A stretch of DNA of 64,000 bases from Cupriavidus pampae (lineage in GTDB: Bacteria > Pseudomonadota > Gammaproteobacteria > Burkholderiales > Burkholderiaceae): NCBI RefSeq assembly GCF_914271485.1, contig NZ_CAJZAG010000009.1, positions 248,001-312,000 on the forward strand, written 5' to 3'. Shown piece after piece: positions 1 through 10,644 of the stretch. A model generated the notes under the pieces. It was not told where the DNA came from, searched no databases, and saw only the letters and a list, made by a program, of their open reading frames with translations. Made by a program: the position numbers and the translations under genes. Position 1 is the stretch's first letter. Each line of letters begins with the position of its first letter.

Positions 1-294
1 GATCGCGTTCAGCACGTCGAAGCCATTGACCTTGACCATCACCACCGGCACGCTGAGGTTGTCCCGCAGATAAGCGCCGTTGGAACCCGCGGCCAGCACC
101 ACGTCGACCGTGCCGCCGTCGATATGGGTCTGCAGCGCCGCCACCGCCGCGCCGTAGCCGGCCCGCACCGAGAAGAAACGGGCCTGATCGGCATAGCGCG
201 GCGCGACAGTTTCGCAAAGCGTCGCCAGTTGACTAAAACTGACAAGAGCAATGCCAGGGCGTCCCGGCACGGGATTCGATACGAGTTGGGACAC
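1..294 (-). CDS. PrpR-type sigma-54 activator, N-terminal part (runs off the window)
   Basis: Only the first 98 codons are present; the reading frame is open to the window edge. The translation contains SFSQLATLCETVAPRY, then VDVVLAAGSNGAYLRDNLSV and VVMVKVNGFDVL, the pattern of the PrpR_N sensory domain that precedes an AAA+ domain in regulators of propionate and related carboxylate genes. I chose the GTG at 294 because AAGG (304-307) sits seven bases upstream; a GTG at 270 is the alternative. The gene diverges from the lyase gene at 492, and two TGGAAC palindromes plus a sigma-54 promoter lie between them, so it most likely activates that gene. The AAA+ and DNA-binding parts lie outside the window. 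Confidence 0.8.
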   Translation of the reverse strand, partial: MSQLVSNPVPGRPGIALVSFSQLATLCETVAPRYADQARFFSVRAGYGAAVAALQTHIDGGTVDVVLAAGSNGAYLRDNLSVPVVMVKVNGFDVLNAI

Positions 295-305
295 GCGGGA
301 GCACC

Positions 306-343
306 TTGGAACCGGGCGTTCCAAACTTACTTGGAACGTTCCA
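306..343. promoter_or_regulatory. Inverted repeats, probable activator binding sites
   Basis: TTGGAAC-N5-GTTCCAA (306-324) is a perfect 7-bp inverted repeat. TGGAACGTTCCA (332-343) is a perfect palindrome about two helical turns away, and another TGGAAC half-site lies at 353-358. They sit 95-130 bp upstream of the sigma-54 promoter, the usual distance for an upstream activating sequence, and next to the start of the divergent activator, so autoregulation is also possible. That the PrpR-like protein binds here is inference. Confidence 0.65.
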
Positions 344-436
344 TGAAACAAATGGAACATTGTCGCATGTTGGCGTTGCGCGTGGCACTGCATGTAACTC
401 GTTGTTTTGACTTGGTTTTATACATTCCAAGGTGAC

Positions 437-452
437 TGGCATGCTCCGTGCA
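437..452 (+). promoter_or_regulatory. Sigma-54 (RpoN) promoter
   Basis: TGGCATG-CTCC-GTGCA matches the sigma-54 consensus TGGCACG-N4-TTGCA at 14 of 16 positions, counting the spacer as free, with the invariant GG and GC correctly spaced. It lies 40 bp upstream of the lyase start codon and downstream of the palindromes, on the strand expected. Confidence 0.75.
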
Positions 453-491
453 ATGCAAGGGCAACTTTCTGGAGACTTGGAGAACCCGAAC

Positions 492-1376
492 ATGACCACC
501 TCCTCCGCGGCCCGCCGTGCCGCCTTCCGTGCCAAGGTCAATGCACGCCAGGGCCTGCTCGTGCCCGGCGCGTTCAATGCGATGAGCGCCCGCATCATCG
601 AGGACGCCGGCTTTGAAGCGCTCTATCTGACCGGTGCTGGCGTCACCAATATGTCGCTCGGCCTGCCCGATCTCGGTTTTATCGGTCTGCATGAAATCGC
701 CGAGCACACCGCGCGCGTGCGCGATGCGATCGAGCTGCCGATCATCGTCGATGCCGACACCGGCTTTGGCAACGCGCTCAACGTGCGTCGCACGATCCGT
801 ACGCTGGAGCGCAGCGGTGCCGATGCCGTACAGCTCGAGGACCAGATCATGCCGAAGAAGTGCGGACACTTCGCGGGCAAGGAAGTCATCAGCACCAGCG
901 AGATGCTCGGCAAGATCCAGGCGGCCGTGGATGCGCGCGAGGATGAAAACCTGCTGATCATCGCGCGTACCGATGCCGCCGCCGTGCATGGCATCGAAGC
1001 GGCGATCGAACGCGGCCAGCGCTTTGTGGAAGCCGGCGCCGATGTGCTGTTCATCGAGGCCACCGAGTCGCTGACCGACATCGAACGCCTGCCCGGCCTG
1101 ATCGATATCCCGCAACTGATCAACATCGTGATCGGTGGCAAGACCCCGACGCAATCGCGCGAGAAACTGGCTGGGCTCGGCTACTCGATCGTGCTCTACG
1201 CCAATGCCGCGCTGCAGGGCGCGGTGCTTGGCATGCAGCGCGCGCTCGGCACGCTGCAGGCGCAAGGCCGCCTCGACGAGGATGCTACGCTAGTGGCACC
1301 GTTCAGCGAACGCCAGCGCCTGGTCAACAAGCCGCTGTACGATGCGCTGGACAAGAAGTACGCCGCCCGCGACTGA
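492..1376 (+). CDS. Isocitrate lyase/PEP mutase-family C-C lyase
   Basis: A 294-residue TIM-barrel enzyme of the isocitrate lyase/PEP mutase superfamily. VDADTGFGN and the catalytic loop KKCGHFAGK, with its cysteine and histidine, indicate a lyase cleaving a C-C bond in a 2-hydroxy di- or tricarboxylate, with Mg2+. The PrpR-like neighbour suggests 2-methylisocitrate lyase (PrpB). However, the C-terminal half carries NIVIGGKTP and VLYANAALQ, which I associate more with dimethylmalate lyase or oxaloacetate-hydrolase-like members, and no prpC or prpD follows. The substrate is therefore left open. The ATG at 492 has GGAG (479-482) nine bases upstream; a longer frame to 432 would start upstream of the sigma-54 promoter and is rejected. 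Confidence 0.85.
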   Translation: MTTSSAARRAAFRAKVNARQGLLVPGAFNAMSARIIEDAGFEALYLTGAGVTNMSLGLPDLGFIGLHEIAEHTARVRDAIELPIIVDADTGFGNALNVRRTIRTLERSGADAVQLEDQIMPKKCGHFAGKEVISTSEMLGKIQAAVDAREDENLLIIARTDAAAVHGIEAAIERGQRFVEAGADVLFIEATESLTDIERLPGLIDIPQLINIVIGGKTPTQSREKLAGLGYSIVLYANAALQGAVLGMQRALGTLQAQGRLDEDATLVAPFSERQRLVNKPLYDALDKKYAARD

Positions 1377-1420
1377 CGGGTGGCACTGAATTTCGATTTC
1401 GTTTTATCTGGAGACACGTT

Positions 1421-2407
1421 TTGCACAAGACCACCCGATTTGCCCGTTCGCTGTACGCCTCGGCGGCCCTCATTACCCTGCTCATGGTTGCGGGTCCCGC
1501 GTCCGCGGAAGACAAATGGCCGAGCAAGACCATTCGCTTCGTCGTGCCGTTCTCGGCGGGCGGCGCCAATGATCTGATGGCCCGCGCGGCCGCGGAAGGT
1601 GCATCGAAGGCGCTGGGACAAACGGTGCTGATCGACAACCGCCCGGGCGCCGGCGGCACGGTGGGCGCGGAGATCGTCGCTCGCAGCGCCCCCGACGGCT
1701 ACACGTTCCTGATCAGCGCGGCAGGCGTGATCTCGAACAGCATGATCAAGAAGTCGATCCCGTTCAAGGACGATGCGCTGGTACCGGTTGTGATGATCGG
1801 CCTGGCCCCGTCGGTGATCGTGGTGCCGAGGAACTCGCCGTATAACAATCTGCGCGAGTTCGTCGAAGCCTCGAAGAAGGGCAACGGCTTCAACTTCGCG
1901 ACGGCGGGTACCGGCAGCACGCCGCATTTCGTGGCCGAGATCCTCAACGTGAAGTACGGTGCCAAGCTGCAGCCGATTCCGTACAAGAGCGGTGGCGAAA
2001 GCACGACGGCAGTACTGGGTGGCCAGGTGGAAGGTACGTCGGAGGCCAGCATCATCGCGCTGCCGCACATCCTGCACGAAGGCAAGTTCAAGCCGCTGGC
2101 CACCACGTGGACGCAGCGCATCTCGGCGTATCCGCAACTGTCCACGGCCACCGAACAAGGCTTTGCCGATCTGCAGATCGCACACTGGGCCGGCGTGCAC
2201 GCGCCCAAGGGCACGCCCGACGCGATCATGGACAAGGTGGCCGCCGCGGTCGATCAGGCCATGCGCGATCCGGCCACCGCGGCCAAGCTCAAGGAGGTTG
2301 GGATCGAGCCGATCGGCGGCACGCGCGCCGAGTTCAACAAGTTCGTCAATACCGAACGCCGCCGCCTGGGCGAGATCGTCAAGGCAGCGAAGATGCAGGA
2401 GAAGTAA
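1421..2407 (+). CDS. Bug-family (TctC) periplasmic solute receptor
   Basis: A 328-residue secreted binding protein. Residues 1-30 form a signal peptide ending in GPASA. The mature start KWPSKTIRFVVPFSAGG and later IDNRPGAGG are hallmarks of the Bordetella uptake gene (TctC) family, which binds carboxylates for tripartite tricarboxylate transporters. The start codon is TTG (1421) with GGAGA eight bases upstream. It follows the lyase by 44 bp and probably shares its sigma-54 transcript, so it may bind the lyase's substrate or a precursor. No tctA or tctB membrane gene is nearby, so it is an orphan receptor, as is common in this bacterial family. Confidence 0.92.
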   Translation: MHKTTRFARSLYASAALITLLMVAGPASAEDKWPSKTIRFVVPFSAGGANDLMARAAAEGASKALGQTVLIDNRPGAGGTVGAEIVARSAPDGYTFLISAAGVISNSMIKKSIPFKDDALVPVVMIGLAPSVIVVPRNSPYNNLREFVEASKKGNGFNFATAGTGSTPHFVAEILNVKYGAKLQPIPYKSGGESTTAVLGGQVEGTSEASIIALPHILHEGKFKPLATTWTQRISAYPQLSTATEQGFADLQIAHWAGVHAPKGTPDAIMDKVAAAVDQAMRDPATAAKLKEVGIEPIGGTRAEFNKFVNTERRRLGEIVKAAKMQEK

Positions 2408-2423
2408 AACGACCGCATCAAAC

Positions 2424-2453
2424 AAAGAAGGCCGCCCCAGGGCGGCCTTCTTT
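2424..2453. terminator. Bidirectional rho-independent terminator
   Basis: AAAGAAGGCCGCC (2424-2436) and its exact complement (2441-2453) flank a CCAG loop. The A-tract and T-tract on either side make it functional on both strands. It sits between the convergent Bug receptor and ppsA genes. Confidence 0.92.
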
Positions 2454-2468
2454 GCATGGCAACGCAGA

Positions 2469-4862
<2,394 letters not shown>

Positions 4863-5026
4863 GAAAGCCTCAAAACAAAGTAAGAAATCTTTCGTGTCGC
4901 CCGGTATGTTGTTGGAGTTCTGTTTCCGGGAGCGATCGCTTGGCTGAACAATGCGCTCATCCAATGCTGCGCCGCACATTGTTGACAATCGATCCAGAGA
5001 TCGTTGTCCCGCTTGCGTCCGCGCAA

Positions 5027-5055
5027 TTGCTTAGCCAAAAGATCGCCGCTATTCT
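5027..5055 (+). promoter_or_regulatory. Likely sigma-70 promoter of ppsR
   Basis: TTGCTT (5027-5032), a 17-bp spacer and TATTCT (5050-5055) lie in the ppsA-ppsR divergent region and would give a leader of about 45 bases before the ATG at 5109. This is a moderate consensus match only. I saw no convincing promoter for ppsA in the same region. Confidence 0.5.
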
Positions 5056-5108
5056 ACCGTGCCGCACCGCACTTTCGCGAAAAGGCGGCTTCAAATAATT
5101 GATCCGAT

Positions 5109-6014
5109 ATGTCCCTTCCGGAAGCGCCCAATGCGCCGCAGCCGGCGTCCGCAACGCCTGCCACTGTAACCTCTCCCGGCGCCGCGGCTGATCGCCCTGC
5201 CGTGCGTACGGTCTTTATCGTCTCCGATGGCACCGGCATTACCGCGGAAACGTTCAGCCACTCGATCCTCGCGCAGTTCGAGATGCGCTTCCGCAAGGTG
5301 CGCATGCCGTTCGTCGATACGCCGGAAAAGGCCCATATCGCCGTGGGCAAGATCAACGAAGCGTTCTACAACGAGGGCGTAAAGCCGATCGTGTTCACGA
5401 CGCTGGTCAATGCCGAATCCAACAAGGCGCTGCGCCGCGCCAAGGCGATGATCCTGGACATGTTCCAGACCTTCATCGAACCGCTGGAGAAGGAGCTCGG
5501 CCTCAAGTCCACGCATGCGATCGGCCGCTTTCACCAGAACGCGGACACCGAGGCGTACAAGAACCGCATCGAGGCGATCAACTTCTCGCTCGCGCACGAC
5601 GACGGGCAGTCGCACAAGAACCTGCAGGAAGCTGACGTGATCCTCGTCGGCGTGTCGCGCAGCGGCAAAACCCCGACCAGCCTGTACCTCGCGATGCAGT
5701 ACGGCCTCAAGGCGGCCAACTATCCGCTAATTCCGGACGACTTCGAACGCGGCAAGCTGCCGTCGGCACTCTACGCGTTTAAAACGAAGATATTCGGTCT
5801 GTCGATCGACCCGCAGCGCCTGACGGAAATTCGCAACGAGCGCCGTCCCGGCAGCAAGTACGCCGCCCTCGAGAACTGCCGCTATGAGGTGAACGAGGCC
5901 GAGGCGATGATGCGCCGCGAGGGCATCAAGTGGCTGTCCTCGACGCACAAGTCGATCGAGGAGATCGCAACGACGATCCTGCAGGAGATCAAGGTCGATC
6001 GCGACAATTATTGA
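5109..6014 (+). CDS. ppsR: PEP synthase regulatory protein (bifunctional kinase/pyrophosphorylase)
   Basis: A 301-residue DUF299-family protein. In E. coli PpsR inactivates PEP synthase by ADP-dependent threonine phosphorylation and reactivates it by phosphate-dependent dephosphorylation. FIVSDGTGITAET near the N-terminus (after about 30 variable residues) and the P-loop GVSRSGKTPTS near residue 181 are the family signatures. It is about 25 residues longer than E. coli PpsR because of a Pro/Ala-rich N-terminal tail. Its target gene ppsA is divergent and adjacent, the usual arrangement in this group. Confidence 0.96.
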   Translation: MSLPEAPNAPQPASATPATVTSPGAAADRPAVRTVFIVSDGTGITAETFSHSILAQFEMRFRKVRMPFVDTPEKAHIAVGKINEAFYNEGVKPIVFTTLVNAESNKALRRAKAMILDMFQTFIEPLEKELGLKSTHAIGRFHQNADTEAYKNRIEAINFSLAHDDGQSHKNLQEADVILVGVSRSGKTPTSLYLAMQYGLKAANYPLIPDDFERGKLPSALYAFKTKIFGLSIDPQRLTEIRNERRPGSKYAALENCRYEVNEAEAMMRREGIKWLSSTHKSIEEIATTILQEIKVDRDNY

Positions 6015-6105
6015 CCTTCATTTTGAGAATCGTCTCCTGTTCGGAGGGTTGACACGGTGGCAAATTTCAATGGCAACGATTTGTTGTGCATTGGAGAAAA
6101 ACATC

Positions 6106-6564
6106 GTGTCCCAGTTTGCTTCCACCATGTCCGCCAGCGACATGTCCCACACCGGCGCGCCGCGCGATCCCGATCACTACACGATCAAGGCTGGCGCCAT
6201 GATCTTCTGCGGCATCCTCATGTCGCTGACCGCCATCTTTGCTGTCGTGGAGTTCAGTAACCGCGACCTCAAGGATGCCTTCGTCCGTCTGGACGACAAG
6301 CTCGAAAAGAAGTTCGAGCTTATCGACAAGAGGTTCGAGCTTATTGAAAAGAAGTTCGAGCGGATCGACCTGAAGCTCGATGCCCTCGATCGCAAGATCG
6401 AAGCGGTGGATCGCAAGGTCGATGGCCTGCAGATCGAGGTGACGCACGTGAAGCAGCACCTCGAAAAGGGCGAGCGCCGGCTGGACGCCGTGGAACCACG
6501 GCTCATCAAGCTCGAGAAACACGTTGAACTTACGAGACCTGCCGCGAGGAGCGGCTTGCGCTAA
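6106..6564 (+). CDS. Small membrane-anchored coiled-coil protein, function unknown
   Basis: About 152 residues from a GTG at 6106, which has GGAG (6093-6096) nine bases upstream; a longer frame from TTG 6049 lacks such a site. A hydrophobic segment (AGAMIFCGILMSLTAIFAVV, roughly residues 29-48) would anchor it in the inner membrane. The rest is a long charged coiled coil built of heptads such as KKFELID, KRFELIE and KKFERID, then LDALDRKIEAVDRKVDGL. I do not recognise a family with known function. It ends four bases before the convergent RNA methyltransferase gene. Low-complexity helices of this type match many unrelated proteins, so similarity hits should be treated with care. Confidence 0.65.
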   Translation: MSQFASTMSASDMSHTGAPRDPDHYTIKAGAMIFCGILMSLTAIFAVVEFSNRDLKDAFVRLDDKLEKKFELIDKRFELIEKKFERIDLKLDALDRKIEAVDRKVDGLQIEVTHVKQHLEKGERRLDAVEPRLIKLEKHVELTRPAARSGLR

Positions 6565-6568
6565 GCCG

Positions 6569-7348
6569 CTACGTGCGCCGCTGCCGTACCGCCTCGAACA
6601 GGCACACGGCAGTGGCCGCCGCTACATTCAGCGACTCGAGCCCGCCGGGCTGCGGGATGGTGACCGTGCGCGATACGCGTGCCATCCACCCTGCACTGAC
6701 GCCCGCGCCCTCGTTGCCGACGATCCAGCCCACCGGTGTGCGCAGATCGGTGTCGAACACCGCCGCGTCCGCGTGCGACGACGTCGCCAGCAGCGGCACC
6801 TGCAAGCGGGCACCCAGCATCTCGAGCGTGCAGTGCTCGACGATATTGAGATGGAAGTTCGCGCCCATGCCGGCGCGCAAGGTCTTGATCGACCAGGCCG
6901 AAGCGCTGCCGGTGGTCAGGAACGCATGCGGAATGCCCGCCGCCGCCGCGCTGCGCAAAATCGAGCCGACATTGCCGGCATCCTGCACCCCATCGAGAAT
7001 CACGCAGTCGGTATCGACCGCCTGTGGCAGATGGCCGCCCGGCGTGTCGATCACGAGCAGCAGATCGATGCCATTGGCCACCGGCGCGATCTGCGTGAAC
7101 AACGCATCGGCCAACACGATCACGTGCGCCTCATCGATGCGATCACGCAACGCGCGGACTTCGGGATGATCGTAATGACGCTCGCCGAGCACGCACTGCA
7201 CAGGCTGCCCCAGCGCGGCGACGTAGGCCTGCGCGAGGTGCACGCCATCGAGCACGCACTGGCCCGCCTTGCGCTGCTGGTGAGTGGAGCCCGTCAGCGC
7301 CTTCAGATGCTTGAACAGCGCGTTGTCACGCGATGTGATGTGCTTCAC
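6569..7348 (-). CDS. TrmH/SpoU-family RNA 2'-O-methyltransferase
   Basis: A 259-residue SPOUT methyltransferase. The N-terminal substrate-binding part contains MKHITSRDNALFKHLKAL and FLDG-like sequence (CVLDGVHLAQAY). The C-terminal knotted domain has the three SpoU motifs: ILDGVQDAGNVGSILRSA, GWIVGNEGAGVS and IPQPGGLESLNVAAA, where the asparagine, glutamate and serine/asparagine bind S-adenosylmethionine. It probably methylates rRNA or tRNA ribose, but the modified site cannot be read from sequence. The start is GTG with AGGTG just upstream. It follows rnhB by 15 bp and closes the long minus-strand run. Confidence 0.92.
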   Translation of the reverse strand: MKHITSRDNALFKHLKALTGSTHQQRKAGQCVLDGVHLAQAYVAALGQPVQCVLGERHYDHPEVRALRDRIDEAHVIVLADALFTQIAPVANGIDLLLVIDTPGGHLPQAVDTDCVILDGVQDAGNVGSILRSAAAAGIPHAFLTTGSASAWSIKTLRAGMGANFHLNIVEHCTLEMLGARLQVPLLATSSHADAAVFDTDLRTPVGWIVGNEGAGVSAGWMARVSRTVTIPQPGGLESLNVAAATAVCLFEAVRQRRT

Positions 7349-7363
7349 CGAATCACCTCGCTT

Positions 7364-8044
7364 TCAAAACGGTGGCGCTTCCTGCGCCACTACCTCACCC
7401 ACCGCCATGCGGCCCAGCACAGTGCGCACCGGCGCGAACGTGCGGCGATGATGCGGCGTGGCGCCGAACTGCTCGAGCGCGGCCAGGTGTTGCGGCGTGG
7501 GATACCCCACATGGCTGTCGAAGCCGTACTCCGGATACTGATGATGCAGCGCGTGCAACTCGCGGTCGCGCGCTACCTTTGCGAGGATCGACGCGGCCGA
7601 GATCGCGCGCACCTTGGCATCGCCCTTCACGATCGCCTCGACCGGAAATGCCACCTGCGGGCAGCGATTGCCATCCACCTGCACGAGGTCGGGAATCACG
7701 CCTTTCGCCGCCAGTCCCTGCACCGCGCGCTGCATGGCCAGCATCGAGGCATGCAGAATATTCAGCGTGTCGATCTCTTCCACCGTGGCAAACGAGATAT
7801 GCCAGCCCAGGGCGCGTTCGCAGATGCGTTCGTACAGCGTCTCGCGCTTTTCCGCGCTGAGAATCTTCGAATCGGCCAGGCCGCGAATCTGGCGCGCGGG
7901 GTCCAGCACCACGGCCGCCGCGTAGACCGGGCCCGCCAGCGGGCCACGGCCGGCCTCGTCCACACCGCACAGCCGCTGCACGACGGCAACGGTCTGCGTA
8001 AGCTCGAGGCCCAGTTGCGGCGACGGTGATTTGGCGCGCGGCAT
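7364..8044 (-). CDS. rnhB: Ribonuclease HII
   Basis: A 226-residue RNase HII that cuts RNA in RNA-DNA hybrids and starts removal of single ribonucleotides from DNA. CGVDEAGRGPLAGPVYAAAV holds the first catalytic Asp-Glu pair; further acidic residues are in ADSKILS and VQVDGN. The ATG at 8044 shares one base with the lpxB stop (TGATG), so the two are translationally coupled. The lpxA-lpxB-rnhB order is conserved in many proteobacteria. The first 25 residues are a variable tail before the catalytic core. Confidence 0.96.
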   Translation of the reverse strand: MPRAKSPSPQLGLELTQTVAVVQRLCGVDEAGRGPLAGPVYAAAVVLDPARQIRGLADSKILSAEKRETLYERICERALGWHISFATVEEIDTLNILHASMLAMQRAVQGLAAKGVIPDLVQVDGNRCPQVAFPVEAIVKGDAKVRAISAASILAKVARDRELHALHHQYPEYGFDSHVGYPTPQHLAALEQFGATPHHRRTFAPVRTVLGRMAVGEVVAQEAPPF

Positions 8045-9288
8045 CAGCGAACGCTCCGTTGATGCATGAGGTCGACCACGACATCGGCCGCGATCGACGC
8101 GGTATTGCGCTTGAGAGTCTCGTGCATGGCGGTGAAATGCTCGCGCAGGAACGCGATATTGCCCTCGTCGTTCAGCTGCAGCAGCGTCTCGCGCGCGAGC
8201 GCTTCAGGCGTGGCATCGTCCTGCAGCAACTCTGGCACGACGAAGCGTCCTGAAAGGATATTCGGCAGGCCCACGTAAGGCAAATAACCCTGCCGCTTCA
8301 TGATCTGCGCGGTCAGCCAGGGCACCTTGTACGAGATCACCATCGGCTTCTTGTACAGCGCCGCTTCCAATGTGGCGGTACCGCTCGCGAGCAACACGAC
8401 GTCGGCGGCTTCCATCGCCAGGTGCGACTGGCCATCGACGATCGTGACGTCGAGTTCCGGATGGTCCAGGGCATGCGACTCGATGATCGCGCGCAGCGGC
8501 GGACTGGCCGCGGGCACCACGAACGCGAGATTGCCGTCCATGCGATGCATGCGCGCCATCGCCGCGAAGAACGTGGCACCGAGGTTCCTGACCTCCGACT
8601 GCCGGCTGCCCGGGAGTACCGCGACCACACGCTTGTCGTCGGGCAGGCCGAGCTTGGTACGCGCGCCGGCCACGTCCGGCACCATCGGAATCACGTCGGC
8701 CAGCGGATGGCCGACATACGTCGCGGGAATGCCCGCGCGCGCATAGATCTCGGGTTCGAACGGAAACAGGCAGAGGATGTGGTCCACCGCGCGCGCGATG
8801 GTGCGGATACGGCCGCCACGCCAGGCCCAGATCGACGGGCTGACGAAATGCACGACCGGAATACCCGCGCGGCGCAGCGGCACTTCCAGACCAAAATTGA
8901 AATCGGGCGCGTCCACGCCGATAAAACACAGCGGCGGCTGCGCAAGCAGCCGCTCGCGAATCGCACGCCGCGTGGCGAGGATTTCGCGCAGCGAGCCGAG
9001 CACCTCGACGTAGCCATTGACGGAGAGCGTCTCCATCGGCCAGTGTGAGACGAACCCCTGCTCCATCATGCGGCGGCCGCCGATGCCGGCAAAGTCCACC
9101 GACTCGCCGAGCCGCGCGTGCAGCCCCTCGAGCAATAACGACGCCAGCAGGTCGCCGGAAGCTTCTCCGGCCACCATCGCGACGGTCCCGCGTTTGGCAC
9201 CCTGTCTGGCGCCCTGCTCGGTGACTTGTTCAACCGCCTGCATCGCGGATTTCCCGGGCATCTCGACCCCCACGGTGGCATCGACCAT
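8044..9288 (-). CDS. lpxB: Lipid-A-disaccharide synthase
   Basis: A GT19 glycosyltransferase joining UDP-2,3-diacylglucosamine and lipid X into the lipid A disaccharide at the inner membrane. VAMVAGEASGDLLASLL marks the family start, and GHPLADVIP, VLPGSRQSEVRNL and LLASGTATLEAALYKKPMV are conserved. As drawn it has 414 residues, about 30 more than E. coli LpxB, with an N-terminal tail. The ATG at 9288 follows the lpxA stop by only 12 bp, but methionines at 9261 or 9243 could be the true start because no strong ribosome site is visible. Confidence 0.95.
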   Translation of the reverse strand: MVDATVGVEMPGKSAMQAVEQVTEQGARQGAKRGTVAMVAGEASGDLLASLLLEGLHARLGESVDFAGIGGRRMMEQGFVSHWPMETLSVNGYVEVLGSLREILATRRAIRERLLAQPPLCFIGVDAPDFNFGLEVPLRRAGIPVVHFVSPSIWAWRGGRIRTIARAVDHILCLFPFEPEIYARAGIPATYVGHPLADVIPMVPDVAGARTKLGLPDDKRVVAVLPGSRQSEVRNLGATFFAAMARMHRMDGNLAFVVPAASPPLRAIIESHALDHPELDVTIVDGQSHLAMEAADVVLLASGTATLEAALYKKPMVISYKVPWLTAQIMKRQGYLPYVGLPNILSGRFVVPELLQDDATPEALARETLLQLNDEGNIAFLREHFTAMHETLKRNTASIAADVVVDLMHQRSVR

Positions 9289-9300
9289 GATGCGCTCGGC

Positions 9301-10104
9301 TTAGCGAACGATGCCGCGCTGGGTGGTGGCCAGAAAATCGGCCAGCCGGCGCAGCGGCTCGGCCGTCGTGGCGTCCGATTGCGCGAGCAGCGCCGCGATT
9401 TCATTGCGCGCGTCGTCGAAGTTCAGATCCGACTTGTAAAGCAGCTTGTACGCCTGACGCAGCCCGGCAATCTGGCCCGCGTCGAAGCCGCGGCGGCGCA
9501 GCCCCTCGACGTTGACGCCATGCGGGGTCGCCTTGTTGCCACCCTTGTCGCTGGCCGCGATCACGAACGGCGGAATATCCTGCACGAGCGCCGAGGCGCC
9601 GCCGAGGAACGCGTGCGCGCCGATACGAACGAACTGATGCACGCCGCTCATGCCGCCGAGGATGGCCCAATCGCCAACCTGCACATGGCCCGCGATCTGC
9701 GCATTGCTGGAGAACACCACGTTGTTGCCGACATCGCAGTCATGCGCGATATGCACGTAGGCCATGATCCAGTTGTCATTGCCCAGGCGGGTCAGCCCGC
9801 GGTCCTGCACCGTGCCGGTATGGATCGTGGTGAATTCGCGAATCGTGTTGCGATCGCCAATCTCGAGCCGCGTCGGCTCGTTGGCGTACTTCATGTCCTG
9901 CGGCGTGCCACCGATCGAAGCGTAGGGACCGATACGGTTGCCCTCGCCCACGGTGGTATGGCCTTCGACGGTGGTATGCGAGCCGATCCGGGTACCGCTG
10001 CCAATCCTCACGTTCGGTCCGACGATGGAAAACGGGCCGACGGTCACGTCAGCGGCAAGCTCTGCCTTCGGGTCGACCAGTGCGGTGGGATGGATTTGCG
10101 TCAT
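9301..10104 (-). CDS. lpxA: UDP-N-acetylglucosamine acyltransferase
   Basis: A 267-residue left-handed beta-helix enzyme that puts a 3-hydroxyacyl chain on UDP-GlcNAc, the first step of lipid A synthesis. The protein starts MTQIHPTALVDPKAEL and shows repeating hexapeptides (VTVGPFSIVGPNVRIGSGT). The catalytic histidine lies in VHIAHDCDVG, followed by NAQIAGHVQVGD and GGMSGVHQFVRIG. The ATG at 10104 gives the usual length; the longer frame to 10143 is not family-like. It lies between fabZ and lpxB as in other proteobacteria. Confidence 0.97.
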   Translation of the reverse strand: MTQIHPTALVDPKAELAADVTVGPFSIVGPNVRIGSGTRIGSHTTVEGHTTVGEGNRIGPYASIGGTPQDMKYANEPTRLEIGDRNTIREFTTIHTGTVQDRGLTRLGNDNWIMAYVHIAHDCDVGNNVVFSSNAQIAGHVQVGDWAILGGMSGVHQFVRIGAHAFLGGASALVQDIPPFVIAASDKGGNKATPHGVNVEGLRRRGFDAGQIAGLRQAYKLLYKSDLNFDDARNEIAALLAQSDATTAEPLRRLADFLATTQRGIVR

Positions 10105-10191
10105 ACGTCCTGTCCTGTGGTCTGATGCGTGTATAGCAGCCATGCCGGGACCGGCCCGGCAGGCGAGATGAGCGCGAAAATCAGGCGCGGC

Positions 10192-10644
10192 TCAGGCGTC
10201 GGCCTGCTTGACCGTGCACATGAGCTCGGCCTCGCAGGCGATCTCGCCATCCACGGTGGCGTTGGCCTTGAACTTCCAGATGCCGCGGATATAGCGCTCC
10301 ACGGTCACGTTCAGGTGCAACTGATCACCCGGGTACACCACGCGCTTGAAGCGCGCGCCGTCGATACCGACGAAGTAGTACAGCGAGCCTTCCTTGCGCT
10401 CCATGTCCGCGCCGAACGTCAGCAGTCCGGCGGACTGGGCGAGCGCCTCCAGGATCATGACGCCAGGCATCACCGGCTGCTCCGGGAAGTGGCCCACGAA
10501 GTACGGCTCGTTGATGGTGACGTTCTTGAGCGTCTTGATCCGCTTCTGCGGCTCGAGTTCGAGCACACGGTCGACGAGCAGGATCGGATACCGATGCGGC
10601 AGCAGCTTCAGGATCTTGCGAATGTCGATGTCGGATGCGTTCAT
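10192..10644 (-). CDS. fabZ: 3-hydroxyacyl-[acyl-carrier-protein] dehydratase
   Basis: A 150-residue hot-dog-fold dehydratase of fatty-acid elongation. LLPHRYPILLVDRVLEL contains the catalytic histidine and VMPGVMILEALAQSAGLL contains the catalytic glutamate. The ATG at 10644 overlaps the lpxD stop by four bases (ATGA), showing translational coupling. The place of fabZ between lpxD and lpxA reflects competition for 3-hydroxyacyl-ACP between phospholipid and lipid A synthesis. Confidence 0.97.
   Translation of the reverse strand: MNASDIDIRKILKLLPHRYPILLVDRVLELEPQKRIKTLKNVTINEPYFVGHFPEQPVMPGVMILEALAQSAGLLTFGADMERKEGSLYYFVGIDGARFKRVVYPGDQLHLNVTVERYIRGIWKFKANATVDGEIACEAELMCTVKQADA

Noticed and set aside
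492..1376. Naming the lyase prpB
   Set aside because: The divergent PrpR-like gene favours it, but the C-terminal motifs differ and prpC/prpD are absent, so the symbol is not safe.
6049..6105. Upstream TTG start of the small coiled-coil gene
   Set aside because: No ribosome site; the GTG at 6106 has a well-placed GGAG.
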